Of a stretch of DNA of 64,000 bases, positions 46,930 through 55,518 are shown one piece after another (the stretch's first letter is position 1; each line of letters starts with the position of its first letter). The notes beneath the pieces were generated by a model. It ran no database searches and was not told where the DNA came from. It saw only the letters and a program-made list of their open reading frames with translations. This stretch comes from Rhodococcus rhodnii. Lineage in GTDB: Bacteria; Actinomycetota; Actinomycetes; Mycobacteriales; Pseudonocardiaceae. The stretch covers positions 62,001 through 126,000 of the forward strand of contig JOAA01000001.1 in assembly GCA_000720375.1 (NCBI GenBank). The letters run 5' to 3'. The position numbers and the translations under genes are program-made.

Positions 46930-47880
46930 TTACTTGCCGATCTTGTCCTTGGCCTTCTTGCCGTCCGGCGCGGAGACGAACCACGTTCCGCCGACGCCTT
47001 CACCGTTGGACTGGCAAGGGGCGGTGTCCTTGGCGTAGTTGTAGACGAGCCAGCCACCGACGGTCAGCTGCTTGGTGCCGTCCTGCCGGGTGACCGAACC
47101 GATCAGGGACTTGTCGATGCCCTCGGCCACGATGTTGTCCTCGGCCTTCACCGGCGGCCACAGCTTGGCGCATTCGTCGTTGCAGGTGGACGTCTTCGGG
47201 TTCACGCCGTCCTTCTCGAAGCGGTACAGGGTGAAGCCCTTGGAGTCGGCGAGCACCTTGCCGAACGGCTTGACGTCCATTGCCTTCAGCACAGTGGTAC
47301 CCGGTGCCGCGGCCTTTCCGATGTCCTTGGCGCGGGCGCCGTTGACGGCGGAGACCCACCAGGTGCCGCCGACCGCTTCACCCGTGGTGTCGCCGGCCTT
47401 GGCGTCCTTCTCGTAGTAGTACATCGGCCAGTTGCCGACGGTCAGCTGCTTGGTGCCGTCCGGGCGGTCGATCGAGCCGACTATTGCCTTGTCGACGCCT
47501 TCGAGCGTCATGTTGTCGGAGAAGACAACCGGCGGCCACGCCTTGGCGCACGCCTCGACACAGTTCGACTTCGGCGGCTTCGTGTTGTCCTTGTCGAAGC
47601 GGTACAGGGTCTTGCCCTCCGCGTCGGTCAGGATCGTTCCCAGCGTCGCGGATTCCGTCGCCTTGAGGCCCGCGGCGCTTCCGGCTGCGTTTCCGGCAGG
47701 TGCGTCGTCAACGGGTACAGTCCCGGTCGGCGCTGCGACGGTCGGCGGCTGCTGCTGCTGGAGCTGCCGCTGATTGGCCGCAGGCGTCGCTGTGGGGCTT
47801 GCCCCGCACGCCGCGGTGGCCAGCACGGCGCCGACAGCTGCCGCGGTGGCAAGGATGTGCCTCACCCGAGCTGTTGCCAT
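46930..47880 (-). CDS. Secreted-repeat lipoprotein (COG4315, SCO0930-like)
   Basis: A 316-residue lipoprotein: signal peptide with lipobox LATAACGAS, then a Gln/Pro-rich linker. Four copies of the actinobacterial secreted repeat (PF03640-type) follow, each with a YxF/YxxxxD signature: TLYRFDKDN, MYYYEKDAK, TLYRFEKDG and LVYNYAKDT. One CVEAC/CNDEC pair per half suggests two disulfide-bonded domains of about 130 residues. In Streptomyces, similar proteins are cell-surface lipoproteins linked to redox or copper-related functions, but the role is not settled. ATG at 47880. Monocistronic. Confidence 0.88.
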   Translation of the reverse strand: MATARVRHILATAAAVGAVLATAACGASPTATPAANQRQLQQQQPPTVAAPTGTVPVDDAPAGNAAGSAAGLKATESATLGTILTDAEGKTLYRFDKDNTKPPKSNCVEACAKAWPPVVFSDNMTLEGVDKAIVGSIDRPDGTKQLTVGNWPMYYYEKDAKAGDTTGEAVGGTWWVSAVNGARAKDIGKAAAPGTTVLKAMDVKPFGKVLADSKGFTLYRFEKDGVNPKTSTCNDECAKLWPPVKAEDNIVAEGIDKSLIGSVTRQDGTKQLTVGGWLVYNYAKDTAPCQSNGEGVGGTWFVSAPDGKKAKDKIGK

Positions 47881-47991
47881 GACTAAGATCCCTTCTCCCG
47901 CTGATGCCCCTGTGCATCTCTGCGGGGCCGTGGTCGCTCACCCACAACACGAGCTGGGTTCGGCAGCGGTTCAGGCCGATCTGAGAATTTT

Positions 47992-48525
47992 TTAGGACGG
48001 GCGCAGGCCTGCGAAAACAACCCCTAGCGTGCGCGTGCGCAGGTCACGGCTCCAGCCGCCGTCCATGGCTCCGTGACTGGTCGCCGCCAGCAGCGCCATC
48101 ACCTCGTCGAGCTGCACGTCCGCACGCACCGCGCCGACTTCTTGGGCCCGCAAAAGAAGCGTGCCGATCGCGTCGCGCATGGCTTGCAGCTGGCCGTCGA
48201 CCTGGATGTCCACACCCAACAGTTCGACCACGGTTTTCTTGCCAGCGGCCCTTTCCACGACCCCGGCGAAGAAGGTGAACAACGCCGTTTCTGGATCGCC
48301 TTGCGCGGCAAGGGTTTTCGCTTCGTCGACCAGTCGGGCCGCCAGCTCCTTCATCATCGCGGCGAGCAGGTCGTTCTTGGTCGGGAAGTGCCGGAAGACC
48401 GTTCCGATCGCGACGCCTGCGCGTCTGGCTACTTCCTCTGTGGACGCATCGACGCCCGCCTCGACGAAGACCTCCTCGGCCGCGGCGAGGATCTTGGCCC
48501 GGTTGCGCTTCGCGTCGGCCCGCAT
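47992..48525 (-). CDS. TetR family transcriptional regulator
   Basis: A 177-residue repressor: helix-turn-helix KRNRAKILAAAEEVFVEAGV and EEVARRAGVAIGTVFRHFPTKNDL, then a C-terminal ligand domain of the common SCO7704-like type. ATG at 48525 chosen as the family start; longer in-frame sequence upstream runs through the operator. Divergent from a SnoaL-like gene with a large two-dyad palindrome between them, so it should control both. Confidence 0.9.
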   Translation of the reverse strand: MRADAKRNRAKILAAAEEVFVEAGVDASTEEVARRAGVAIGTVFRHFPTKNDLLAAMMKELAARLVDEAKTLAAQGDPETALFTFFAGVVERAAGKKTVVELLGVDIQVDGQLQAMRDAIGTLLLRAQEVGAVRADVQLDEVMALLAATSHGAMDGGWSRDLRTRTLGVVFAGLRPS

Positions 48526-48539
48526 GGGTCCCCTTTGAC

Positions 48540-48588
48540 AAGATGAGTCGTCACTCACTATCTTCGAAAGTGAGTTGCCACTCATCTT
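48540..48588. promoter_or_regulatory. Double-dyad operator between TetR and SnoaL-like genes
   Basis: Imperfect 49-base palindrome with outer arms AAGATGAGT and ACTCATCTT and a TTCGAA centre. It holds two GAGT-N4-ACTC dyads (48545-48556 and 48572-48583), as expected for two TetR dimers. Confidence 0.6.
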
Positions 48589-48604
48589 AACCCGGGGAGG
48601 GCCG

Positions 48605-48988
48605 ATGACACCTCGTGAGGTGTTCGAGAAGATGCGGGACTACTGGGTGACCGGGACCGAGCACTACATCTGGGCGCCGGATCTCGTTGTGGAGACGCCG
48701 TTCGGCGTGACCAAGCGGATCTCGGGCGGCGAGAACTTCCGCGAGATCGCTCGCGCCGGCCGAGCCGCGCTGCCGGTGACGTTCACCGCGTGCAACACCA
48801 TCGCCATCCACGACACCATCGACCCAGATGTCATTGTCGTGGAGTACGAACTGGTCGCCACGATGAACGCCACCGGCGAGGAGCACTCAGCTCAGTTCAT
48901 CGGCGTCCTGACCGTGCGCAACGGCAAAGTCGTGCACTGGCGCGAATATCAGGACACCGCTCGGATGACCGCGGCCCTGTCCGGTTAG
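48605..48988 (+). CDS. SnoaL-like / NTF2-fold protein
   Basis: A 127-residue protein (MTPREVFEKMRDYWVTGTEH...) with the NTF2-fold pattern ending FIGVLTVRNGKVVHWREYQD, typical of SnoaL-like proteins. Controlled by the divergent TetR gene. ATG at 48605 after GGGGAGG. Its stop overlaps the convergent oxidase gene by four bases. Substrate unknown; possibly an antibiotic or xenobiotic ligand. Confidence 0.8.
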   Translation: MTPREVFEKMRDYWVTGTEHYIWAPDLVVETPFGVTKRISGGENFREIARAGRAALPVTFTACNTIAIHDTIDPDVIVVEYELVATMNATGEEHSAQFIGVLTVRNGKVVHWREYQDTARMTAALSG

Positions 48989-50646
48989 GGCTCGATCGAC
49001 TGGCGGTGGCGGAAGATGTCGCGCGGGTCGTACTTCGCCTTCACCTGCCGCAGGCGCGGGTAGCTTCCCTTGTAGTACAAGGTCGACCACGGCACGCCGG
49101 ACTTGTTGAACGTCGGGTCCTGCAGGTCGATGTCCGGATAGTTCACGTAACACCCGTCAGTCACCGCGTTCGGCACCGGCACGCCACCGGTCGACGCGTA
49201 CACCGACGAGTAGAACGTACGGAACCACTGGAGGTGCTGAGCGTCCTCGGCCGGGTTCTTCCAGTACACCTGGTACTGCAACTTCATGATCGAATCCCGT
49301 TGCGGCACAGCGGTATCCCCCGATGCCACCGAGTTGATTTCGCAGCCGTACGAGTCGATCTGCACCAACGCGTTGGGGTTGTTGTACTCCGCCGTCAACG
49401 CCTTGTACGTCGCAGCGACTTGCTCCGGCGTGTGCGCCTTCCGCAGATACGCGGACTTGTAGTCGCCACGGAACTCCCAACCGCCGCCGCTCAAGGCGTA
49501 CGTCCCGTTGAGCCACGGCAACCGCTGTGGCTCTTCGAACTGCGGCAGCGCCGGGATGTGACCGGCCCGCATGATGTCGGCCGTCCGTGGCGCCTGCACG
49601 CCGTTGAAGACGTACGCCAGGAAGTCGTCGAGCAGCTTGCGCGCGTTCGGCACGGTCGCGTCGGCCTGGGTGGTCATCGCGACCTGTCCGCCGATGGCCT
49701 TCGTGACCGGATCGATCGTGCGCTTGTTCAGCTTCAGTAGACCGAAAAGCCCGGCGTACGGGGAGTCCGGCGCGCTGTTCTGCTCGTGCCACTTGCCGAA
49801 GTTGTTCACCACCGTGGTGAAGTCCGCTTCGGTGACGTCCTTCCAGTCCAGTGCCACCGAGTGCAGGAAGATCTCCGACGGCGGCTTGGGCAGGAACGTC
49901 GACGGATCAGTGCCCGTCGCCGTGCGGGACTTGAGCAGGAACCTCGTGACCACACCGAAGTTGCCGCCGCCACCGCCGGTGTGCGCCCACCAGAGTTCCC
50001 GGTTCGGGTCAGTGGCCTCACGGGTCGCGATGATCGCCCGCGCTTTCCCGGTCGCGTCAACGACAACGACCTCGACGCCGTACAAGTAGTCGACGGTCAG
50101 CCCGAACTGCCGGGAGTTCAGACCGTAGCCGCCGCCGGTGATGTGGCCGCCCGCACCGACGGTCGCACACGAGCCGCCCGGGATGATGACGCCCCAGACC
50201 CGGTACAGCGCCTCGTAAACCTGAAAGAGATTCGCACCGGCGCCGACCGAGATGGCGTTCACCGCCGGGTCGTAGCCGATGTCGTCCAACTCGGACAGAT
50301 CGAGGACAACTTGCTTCCCGTTGTAAACGAAGTCTTCGTAGCAGTGGCCACCGCTACGAACCCCGATCTGCTTGCCCGCGGTCACTGCTTCCTGTACCGC
50401 CGCGACAACCTGCGCGGTGGAGTTGACCACGCGAACGGCTTCCGGTGAGCCGATCCAGCGCGGATTGGTGCCACGGACCATGTCGACGTATCTCGAGTCG
50501 CCCGGCCGCACTGTGGTGGCAGGAAGGCTGATGCCAGCCTCGGCTTCCTGTGCCACGGCGGTCGTGCCGAGCGTGCTCGTCGTCGCGACCCCCACGGCCG
50601 CCGCACCGGCTCCCGCCAGAAAACGGCGGCGTCCGACCTCACTCAT
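48985..50646 (-). CDS. Exported FAD-linked oxidase, berberine-bridge-enzyme type
   Basis: A 553-residue protein with a Tat signal (GRRRFLAGAGAAAVGVA). The PCMH/FAD_binding_4 domain carries the two covalent-FAD residues of bicovalent oxidases: H101 in RSGGHCYED and C160 in GGSCATVGAGGH. The BBE segment is at the C-terminus (TFNKSGVPWSTLYYKGSYPR... YDPRDIFRHRQSIEP). Such enzymes oxidise sugars, alkaloids or polyketides with O2. ATG at 50646. The gene is monocistronic and convergent with the SnoaL-like gene; the substrate is unknown. Confidence 0.9.
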   Translation of the reverse strand: MSEVGRRRFLAGAGAAAVGVATTSTLGTTAVAQEAEAGISLPATTVRPGDSRYVDMVRGTNPRWIGSPEAVRVVNSTAQVVAAVQEAVTAGKQIGVRSGGHCYEDFVYNGKQVVLDLSELDDIGYDPAVNAISVGAGANLFQVYEALYRVWGVIIPGGSCATVGAGGHITGGGYGLNSRQFGLTVDYLYGVEVVVVDATGKARAIIATREATDPNRELWWAHTGGGGGNFGVVTRFLLKSRTATGTDPSTFLPKPPSEIFLHSVALDWKDVTEADFTTVVNNFGKWHEQNSAPDSPYAGLFGLLKLNKRTIDPVTKAIGGQVAMTTQADATVPNARKLLDDFLAYVFNGVQAPRTADIMRAGHIPALPQFEEPQRLPWLNGTYALSGGGWEFRGDYKSAYLRKAHTPEQVAATYKALTAEYNNPNALVQIDSYGCEINSVASGDTAVPQRDSIMKLQYQVYWKNPAEDAQHLQWFRTFYSSVYASTGGVPVPNAVTDGCYVNYPDIDLQDPTFNKSGVPWSTLYYKGSYPRLRQVKAKYDPRDIFRHRQSIEP

Positions 50647-50789
50647 ATGGATAGTCACCCCTTCGAGCGTGAAATCCCCCAGCACTTTCCAGACGACCAC
50701 CGCCCAGGTCAGACGTGCCATGAGTCGATCAGGTTGTTGTGCAGTGCAAAATGTCGTGTTGTCGCCGTAACAGGTCCAGACCACGTGTC

Positions 50790-51611
50790 ATGCTTCACAC
50801 TGTGTCCAGTCAGCCCAGTTCGCGTAACCAGTCGTCTTCACTACGACGCGCGCTTTCGGTACTCCAGTACGTGTCCGACAGGGCGAACGAGACCCGCGGG
50901 GTCCCGCTGTCGCGTATCGCCGAGGACTTGAAGATCAGCAAGAGCAGCGTGCTGCGCCTGACAACTCCCCTGCTCGACACGAACCTGCTCATCCGGGACC
51001 GGCAGACCGGCTGGTTCCGGCTAGGCCACGGCGCTCTGCGCCTCGGCCAGGCTTACCTTGCGTCGTTGGATTTGCGCACCGTCGCGGCGGAGCCGTTGCG
51101 GCGCATGCAACGCACGCTGGGCGAGACCTGTCATCTAGTGGTGTACGAGCCGCCGGACGTTGTCTACATCGACAAGGTCGAGAACGACCATCAGGTACGG
51201 ATGGCCTCCCGGATAGGCAACCGAGTGCCCGCATATCGGACAGCGGTGGGAAAAGCGATCCTCGCCTGGCTGCCCGACGAGGCGGTCCAGGCGGCGATGG
51301 ATCGTGGCCTCACGCCGGTGACCGATCGAACGCTCGCCGACCCCGCCGCGCTGCGTGCGGACCTGCAACGCATCCGGCGCCGCGGCTACGCCATCGACGA
51401 CCGCGAGAACGAGGAGGAAGTGCGGTGCGTGGCGGCGCCGATCTTCGACCACAGCGACGAGGTGATCGGTGCGCTTTCGGTGTCCTCACTCGCATCCCGG
51501 ATGAAGCCGGCCCGCGTGCGTGAGGTCGGGCCGATCGTCATGCGCTACGGCATGGAGATCTCCCGCGTCTTCGGCTCGATGAAGGTACCGGCGGAAATCC
51601 CAAGGGAATGA
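50790..51611 (+). CDS. IclR family transcriptional regulator
   Basis: About 273 residues from ATG 50790 (GTG 50802 also possible). N-terminal winged helix (SLRRALSVLQYVSDRA, LSRIAEDLKISKSSVLRLTTPL) and C-terminal IclR effector domain (YIDKVENDHQVRMASRIGNR, EVRCVAAPIFDHSDEVIGAL). Divergent from the exported oxidase, which it may control. An intergenic hairpin closes the gene on the 3' side. The effector is unknown. Confidence 0.88.
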   Translation: MLHTVSSQPSSRNQSSSLRRALSVLQYVSDRANETRGVPLSRIAEDLKISKSSVLRLTTPLLDTNLLIRDRQTGWFRLGHGALRLGQAYLASLDLRTVAAEPLRRMQRTLGETCHLVVYEPPDVVYIDKVENDHQVRMASRIGNRVPAYRTAVGKAILAWLPDEAVQAAMDRGLTPVTDRTLADPAALRADLQRIRRRGYAIDDRENEEEVRCVAAPIFDHSDEVIGALSVSSLASRMKPARVREVGPIVMRYGMEISRVFGSMKVPAEIPRE

Positions 51612-51621
51612 TTCGAGGCTC

Positions 51622-51651
51622 CCCGTACGGTCAACTCGGGTGGCCGTACGG
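51622..51651. terminator. Bidirectional terminator hairpin
   Basis: CCCGTACGG (51622-51630) pairs with CCGTACGGG (51643-51651) over a 12-base loop, between the convergent IclR and small membrane protein genes. Confidence 0.6.
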
Positions 51652-51658
51652 GAACTCG

Positions 51659-51862
51659 CTAAACGAACAGGTAAACGAACAGGATCAGCAGTGAGTAGAG
51701 CACGAGTGGGAAACCCACGATGACCGCAACCGCTGTGATCAGGTAGCGAGTCGCGTGGCTGCGGACGGTGGCGGTCAATCTCCAGACCTGGGAACCGATC
51801 ACGACGACCGCGCACAGAGCCAAGATCCAAGCGGCAATCGTGATCGTCTCGGCGTACGTCAT
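51659..51862 (-). CDS. Small two-span membrane protein
   Basis: A 67-residue protein from ATG 51862 with two hydrophobic helices (ITIAAWILALCAVVVIGS and AVAVIVGFPLVLYSLLILF) and a short basic loop between them. Similar unnamed small membrane proteins are common in actinomycetes. No family or function recognised. Single gene, between a terminator hairpin and the cupin gene. Confidence 0.55.
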   Translation of the reverse strand: MTYAETITIAAWILALCAVVVIGSQVWRLTATVRSHATRYLITAVAVIVGFPLVLYSLLILFVYLFV

Positions 51863-51938
51863 GTCGATCCCCCTGGTTGCCTGCCGACCGAAGCAGGTTA
51901 CGGAAGAACCACAAGGGTGACATGCCTTTTGCGCACAA

Positions 51939-52349
51939 TCAGCCGGCAAGCATCGTGATGCCGTGCTTGCCTGCTACCTCGTACGGGTTCTCCGCGTCGG
52001 ACAGATCGCGGAAGAACTTTCCCATGGCATCCGTGAGACTGAGGGCCAGAAACCTGACTGACGGCGTGTGCACGGTGAAGGTGTGGATCGCGTTCGGCGG
52101 GATCGTGATCGACGAACCCGGTCCCATGTCGTGCATCTCGCCCGACACGAGCACCGCCATCCGGCCGTGCAACACGTAGTACGTCTTCGGCCACGGTGTG
52201 CCGTGCGGTGGTGTCGTCGGGCCTCGGGGCGCGTCGACTTCGAACACCTCGTACGTACCGGCGGTGTGTGAGGCGTCGACCTTGACGGTGATCTGGGCGT
52301 CGGGTGCGGACAGTTCCAGTCCTTCACCCGCTGTGCTGAAGTGAGTCAT
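51939..52349 (-). CDS. Cupin-domain protein
   Basis: A 136-residue single-domain cupin. The two conserved motifs are PPHGTPWPKTYYVLHG (with metal-binding His) and GPGSSITIPPNAIHTFTVHT. No signal peptide. Enzymatic or sensor role unknown. ATG at 52349, divergent from a LuxR-type regulator with an inverted repeat between them, so it is a likely target of that regulator. Confidence 0.85.
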   Translation of the reverse strand: MTHFSTAGEGLELSAPDAQITVKVDASHTAGTYEVFEVDAPRGPTTPPHGTPWPKTYYVLHGRMAVLVSGEMHDMGPGSSITIPPNAIHTFTVHTPSVRFLALSLTDAMGKFFRDLSDAENPYEVAGKHGITMLAG

Positions 52350-52383
52350 GAAATGACGGTAGGAAGGGCCCGTGACCCGCGAA

Positions 52384-52401
52384 ATCCCGGAATTGTGGGA
52401 T
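52384..52401. promoter_or_regulatory. Inverted repeat between cupin and LuxR genes
   Basis: ATCCC-GGAATTGT-GGGAT, arms at 52384-52388 and 52397-52401, in the 87-bp divergent region. Possible binding site of the LuxR-type regulator. Confidence 0.4.
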
Positions 52402-52436
52402 ATCGGGCCTGCCTGCCGGAGCGCATACTTCGAGGC

Positions 52437-53435
52437 ATGTGGGAGGGCCTTGCGGATGGCGCCCGACGCGACATCGCCGCACTCGTCAAGGCGGGCCTCG
52501 GGGTCGCCGAGCTGCACGCGGCCGCGATCGCCGTGGTCGACCGCGTCGTCCCGGTCGACCTCGCCTGCTGGGCTTCCCTCGACCCGGACACCACCGCGAT
52601 CAGCTCGATGACCAGTGGCGTGAACCGGATCCCGGAGCAATACGAGCCATTGCTCGCAACCTTCGAGTACGACGGCCACGAGCCCAACACCTTCATCGAG
52701 CTGGCGCGGCGTCCTGACCCGGTCGCGCGGTTGGCGGACGTCTCGCACAGCGGCCGGTTCAACGAGGTCTGGCGGCCGCTGGGGCTCAAGGCCGAGCTGC
52801 GCACGATGTTCCGGATCGACGGCACCAACTGGGGTGCGGCCGGGATGGTCCGGTCGAGCCAGTTCAGCGACCGGGAGGTGGAGTTCATGGCTGCCGTCGC
52901 GCCCGCCCTGGCCGCCGCCACCCGGATCGCGGCACGCACCGGCGCTTCGGCAGGCGGCGAGGCCGCGATCGTCGTGGTCGACGCCCAAGGAACGCCAAGG
53001 GCCGTCACAGCGGCGGCCCAGCAGTGGCAGGCCGAACTGGATTTGATCGCGCCGGGCCGGTTCTCGGTGATGCTACGGGCCGTGGCCGTCGGCGCGCAGG
53101 CACGAGGCACCTTCCGCGCCCGCATGCGGGATTCGTGCGGCGGCTGGATTCTGTTGCAGGGCAGCAAACTCATCTCGGACGCGGACACGTCCGAGACCGT
53201 CGTGACGTTCGACCGCGCGTCCGGTATGGACCTGCTCGGCGTGTTGTTCGCCGCTTACGGTCTGACCACACGGGAACGGGACATCTGCCATGAGGTGATC
53301 GCCGGACGGTCCACTTCGGACATCGCGGCCCGGCTCGCCATCACCGCGCACACCGTCCAGGATCACTTGAAGTCCGTGTTCGGCAAGGTCGATGTGCGCA
53401 GTAGAGGCGAGCTGGTCGCGAAACTGTTGAACTAG
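52437..53435 (+). CDS. LuxR-type regulator with GAF-like sensor domain
   Basis: A 332-residue protein. Residues 1-190 resemble a GAF sensor (VVDRVVPVDLACWASLDPDT...). The C-terminal 65 residues are a LuxR/FixJ helix-turn-helix (LTTRERDICHEVIAGRSTSD, AITAHTVQDHLKSVFGKVDV). ATG at 52437. Divergent from the cupin gene. A ligand or redox signal sensed by the GAF-like part would switch the cupin gene; inference. Its stop overlaps the convergent hypothetical by four bases. Confidence 0.85.
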   Translation: MWEGLADGARRDIAALVKAGLGVAELHAAAIAVVDRVVPVDLACWASLDPDTTAISSMTSGVNRIPEQYEPLLATFEYDGHEPNTFIELARRPDPVARLADVSHSGRFNEVWRPLGLKAELRTMFRIDGTNWGAAGMVRSSQFSDREVEFMAAVAPALAAATRIAARTGASAGGEAAIVVVDAQGTPRAVTAAAQQWQAELDLIAPGRFSVMLRAVAVGAQARGTFRARMRDSCGGWILLQGSKLISDADTSETVVTFDRASGMDLLGVLFAAYGLTTRERDICHEVIAGRSTSDIAARLAITAHTVQDHLKSVFGKVDVRSRGELVAKLLN

Positions 53436-53857
53436 TGGACGGTCAGTCGTCTGCGCCACCAGGTTTCCTGGTCGGACCACAGATCTGGCAGCGTGCGCCG
53501 GCGATATTCCTTGTCCAGAGCCATCACCCGGCGCCGAAGTTCGGCACGAGCCCGCGGCGGCAGCTGTTCCAGTGCGTCCTCAAGCACGTCCCGGGCGTTG
53601 CGGACATCGTCGAGGCGACAGGACGGGCATGAGCAGACATCCGGCATCGGGTACAACGGCCATTGGCGTGGCGGGCTCAGGAACTCCCGGTACCGAAGCA
53701 AGGCGGTGCCGACAAGCTGGCCTGTGCGCTGCTCCACCCTGAGAATTTCAAGGATGGTCCCGGCGGAGAGCCCGGGAATCCGGTCGGGCGGCCGGTAGCC
53801 CCAGACAGGGTGCGTGGGGTGGTCGGCGCGGATCGCGCCTGGGCATCTACGGGGCAT
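53432..53857 (-). CDS. Hypothetical protein with CxxC-LDDVR motif, tandem copy 2
   Basis: A 141-residue protein, MPRRCPGAIRADHPTH..., of no family I recognise. Features: a CSCPSCRLDDVRNARDVLED motif (possible zinc or redox site plus helix) near the middle, a following PPRARAELRRR helix, and a Trp/Arg-rich tail (WSDQETWWRRR). It aligns along its length with the upstream neighbour. Its ATG shares a base with the neighbour's stop (TGATG). The tail ends against the convergent LuxR gene. Confidence 0.6.
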   Translation of the reverse strand: MPRRCPGAIRADHPTHPVWGYRPPDRIPGLSAGTILEILRVEQRTGQLVGTALLRYREFLSPPRQWPLYPMPDVCSCPSCRLDDVRNARDVLEDALEQLPPRARAELRRRVMALDKEYRRRTLPDLWSDQETWWRRRLTVH

Positions 53858-54306
53858 CAGCTTGTCAGGCGGCGAAACCACCATCCCTCGGCACGCCACG
53901 AATGCCAGATCGGGAACGGATCCGGCAATGTGCACTGGAGATACCGCTTGTCCAAGGCTCGGAGCAACTGCCCGAACTCAGCACGAGCCCGAGGCGGCAG
54001 TTCCACCAAGACACCGTCGAGCGCGGCACGCGCATGCCGGACGTCATCAAGGCAGCACCCGGGGCACGAATAGTCAATGGACATCAAGTACACCGGCCGG
54101 GACGCGGCCACGAAGGCCCGGTATCGCGCCAGAGCCATCTTGGTCGAGCCGCCGTGCACTTCCCAGACAGGCGAACGTCGCTCCGCCCGGAAAATCTCCA
54201 AGCTGGTTCGGGCGGAAAGCCCAGGAATGCGTTCCGGGAGCTGGTCACTCCACACGCGTCTGTCTCGATGTTCGGCGCGGATCGCGCCTGGCCGTCTACG
54301 CGGCAT
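53857..54306 (-). CDS. Hypothetical protein with CxxC-LDDVR motif, tandem copy 1
   Basis: A 149-residue paralogue of the next gene: MPRRRPGAIRAEHRD..., then YSCPGCCLDDVRHARAALDG, then LPPRARAEFGQLLRALDK. Both copies share the N-terminal MPRR(C/R)PGAIRA box, a middle RIPGLSA(G/R)T box, the CxxC-LDDVR box and an aromatic tail. No signal, membrane or known catalytic motif. The pair looks like a recent lineage-specific duplication. Confidence 0.6.
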   Translation of the reverse strand: MPRRRPGAIRAEHRDRRVWSDQLPERIPGLSARTSLEIFRAERRSPVWEVHGGSTKMALARYRAFVAASRPVYLMSIDYSCPGCCLDDVRHARAALDGVLVELPPRARAEFGQLLRALDKRYLQCTLPDPFPIWHSWRAEGWWFRRLTS

Positions 54307-54384
54307 AGCCCTTTCGGCAGGTCGTCATGGCCAACATCCTGCCACGTCCAGGCCCGCCGGAGCGAGCCTGGACGCGAAACCAGC

Positions 54385-54762
54385 TCAGTCCACCACGGCA
54401 AGTCCGTCGATCTCGACCAGCAGGCCGGGCGGCAGGCCCACGTAAACCGTTGTCCTGGCAGGGAAGTCGCCGCCGAGGAACTCCGCGTACGCCTCGTTGA
54501 ACTCGGCGAAGTGGGCCACGTCGGTCAGGTACGCGCGCAGCATCACCACGTCGTCGAGCGAGGCGCCGCCCGCTTCCAGGACTCGCTTGACGTTCGCCAG
54601 CACCTGCCGGGTCTGCTCGGCCACCGTCGTCCCGACGACATCGCCTTGCTCGTTGAACGCGACCTGGCCGGCCACCTGGAGGATGTTGCCCTTCCGCACC
54701 CCGTGGTTCAGCGGCACAGCGGGTTTCGCGGTGCCCTCGGGGTGGATGAAGGTCCTGGCCAT
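54385..54762 (-). CDS. RidA family (YjgF/UK114) enamine/imine deaminase
   Basis: A 125-residue RidA-type protein (LQVAGQVAFNEQGDVVG, then TVYVGLPPGLLVEIDGLAVV). RidA proteins hydrolyse enamine or imine intermediates released by PLP-dependent dehydratases. It ends the minus-strand unit kinase-IclR-RidA, 12 bases after the IclR stop, and the cluster encodes such a dehydratase on the other strand. In the proposed pathway it would finish deamination of D-glucosaminate. ATG at 54762. Confidence 0.88.
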   Translation of the reverse strand: MARTFIHPEGTAKPAVPLNHGVRKGNILQVAGQVAFNEQGDVVGTTVAEQTRQVLANVKRVLEAGGASLDDVVMLRAYLTDVAHFAEFNEAYAEFLGGDFPARTTVYVGLPPGLLVEIDGLAVVD

Positions 54763-54774
54763 GTTCTTCCTCTC

Positions 54775-55518
54775 CTATCGGTGATATCCGCATTCGGCGG
54801 ACGCCTTCTCCGCCGCGCGCAGCAGGTCCGGAACGAGCCCCAGCAACCCGTCTAGATCCAACAGTACCTTCGGCACCGACAACGACATGGCCGCCAGAAC
54901 TTCGCCACGCGGGCCGCGGATCGGCGCGGCGACGCAGTGGATGAAGTCCTCGTGCTCGGAGTTGTCGACCGCGTAGCCGCGCGAGGCCACCGTCGCCAGT
55001 TCCGAGAGGTACGCCTCGGGCGTCAGGATCGTGTTCTCGGTCTTCTTCTCGTACTTGATCCCGGTCGCGATCTCACGGCGGCGCTCTTCGGGGAACGCGG
55101 CGACAAGGACCTTGGCGACCGCCGTGCAGTGCAGCGCCGCGCGTTTGCCGATCCGGGAGTACATCCGGACCTGGTGGCGGCTCTCGAACTTGTCGATGTA
55201 CACGACTTCGCCGTCCTCGTACGAAGCCAAGTGCACGGTGTGCCCGGTCTGGGCGTTGAGCTCGCGCAGCGCGGGTTCGACGCTCCGGCGTACGTCACGG
55301 TCCTCAAGCGACCGGTGCGCCAGGTCGAACAGGGCCGTGCCGAGCCTGTAGTAGCGCACGCCGTCACGTTGCACGAACCGGTGCGTTTCGAGCGTGCGCA
55401 GCAGCCGTAGGACCGTCGACTTGTGTACGCCGATGGTCTCGGCCAGCTGGTCCAAGGTGCGCGGCCCTTCGGCCAGCGCGTCCAGCAGGGTGAGCGCCCT
55501 GTCCAAACTTTGGCTCAT
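54775..55518 (-). CDS. IclR family regulator of the glucosaminate/KDG locus
   Basis: A 247-residue IclR protein: winged helix SQSLDRALTLLDALAEGPRT and LAETIGVHKSTVLRLLRTLE, then the effector domain (YIDKFESRHQVRMYSRIGKR, FIHCVAAPIRGPRGEVLAAM). IclR regulators of this type respond to KDG or related sugar acids. ATG at 55518 overlaps the kinase stop (ATGA). The 15-bp repeat TTGC-N7-GCAA in the divergent region, and again before the ABC binding protein, is the best candidate for its operator. Confidence 0.9.
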   Translation of the reverse strand: MSQSLDRALTLLDALAEGPRTLDQLAETIGVHKSTVLRLLRTLETHRFVQRDGVRYYRLGTALFDLAHRSLEDRDVRRSVEPALRELNAQTGHTVHLASYEDGEVVYIDKFESRHQVRMYSRIGKRAALHCTAVAKVLVAAFPEERRREIATGIKYEKKTENTILTPEAYLSELATVASRGYAVDNSEHEDFIHCVAAPIRGPRGEVLAAMSLSVPKVLLDLDGLLGLVPDLLRAAEKASAECGYHR

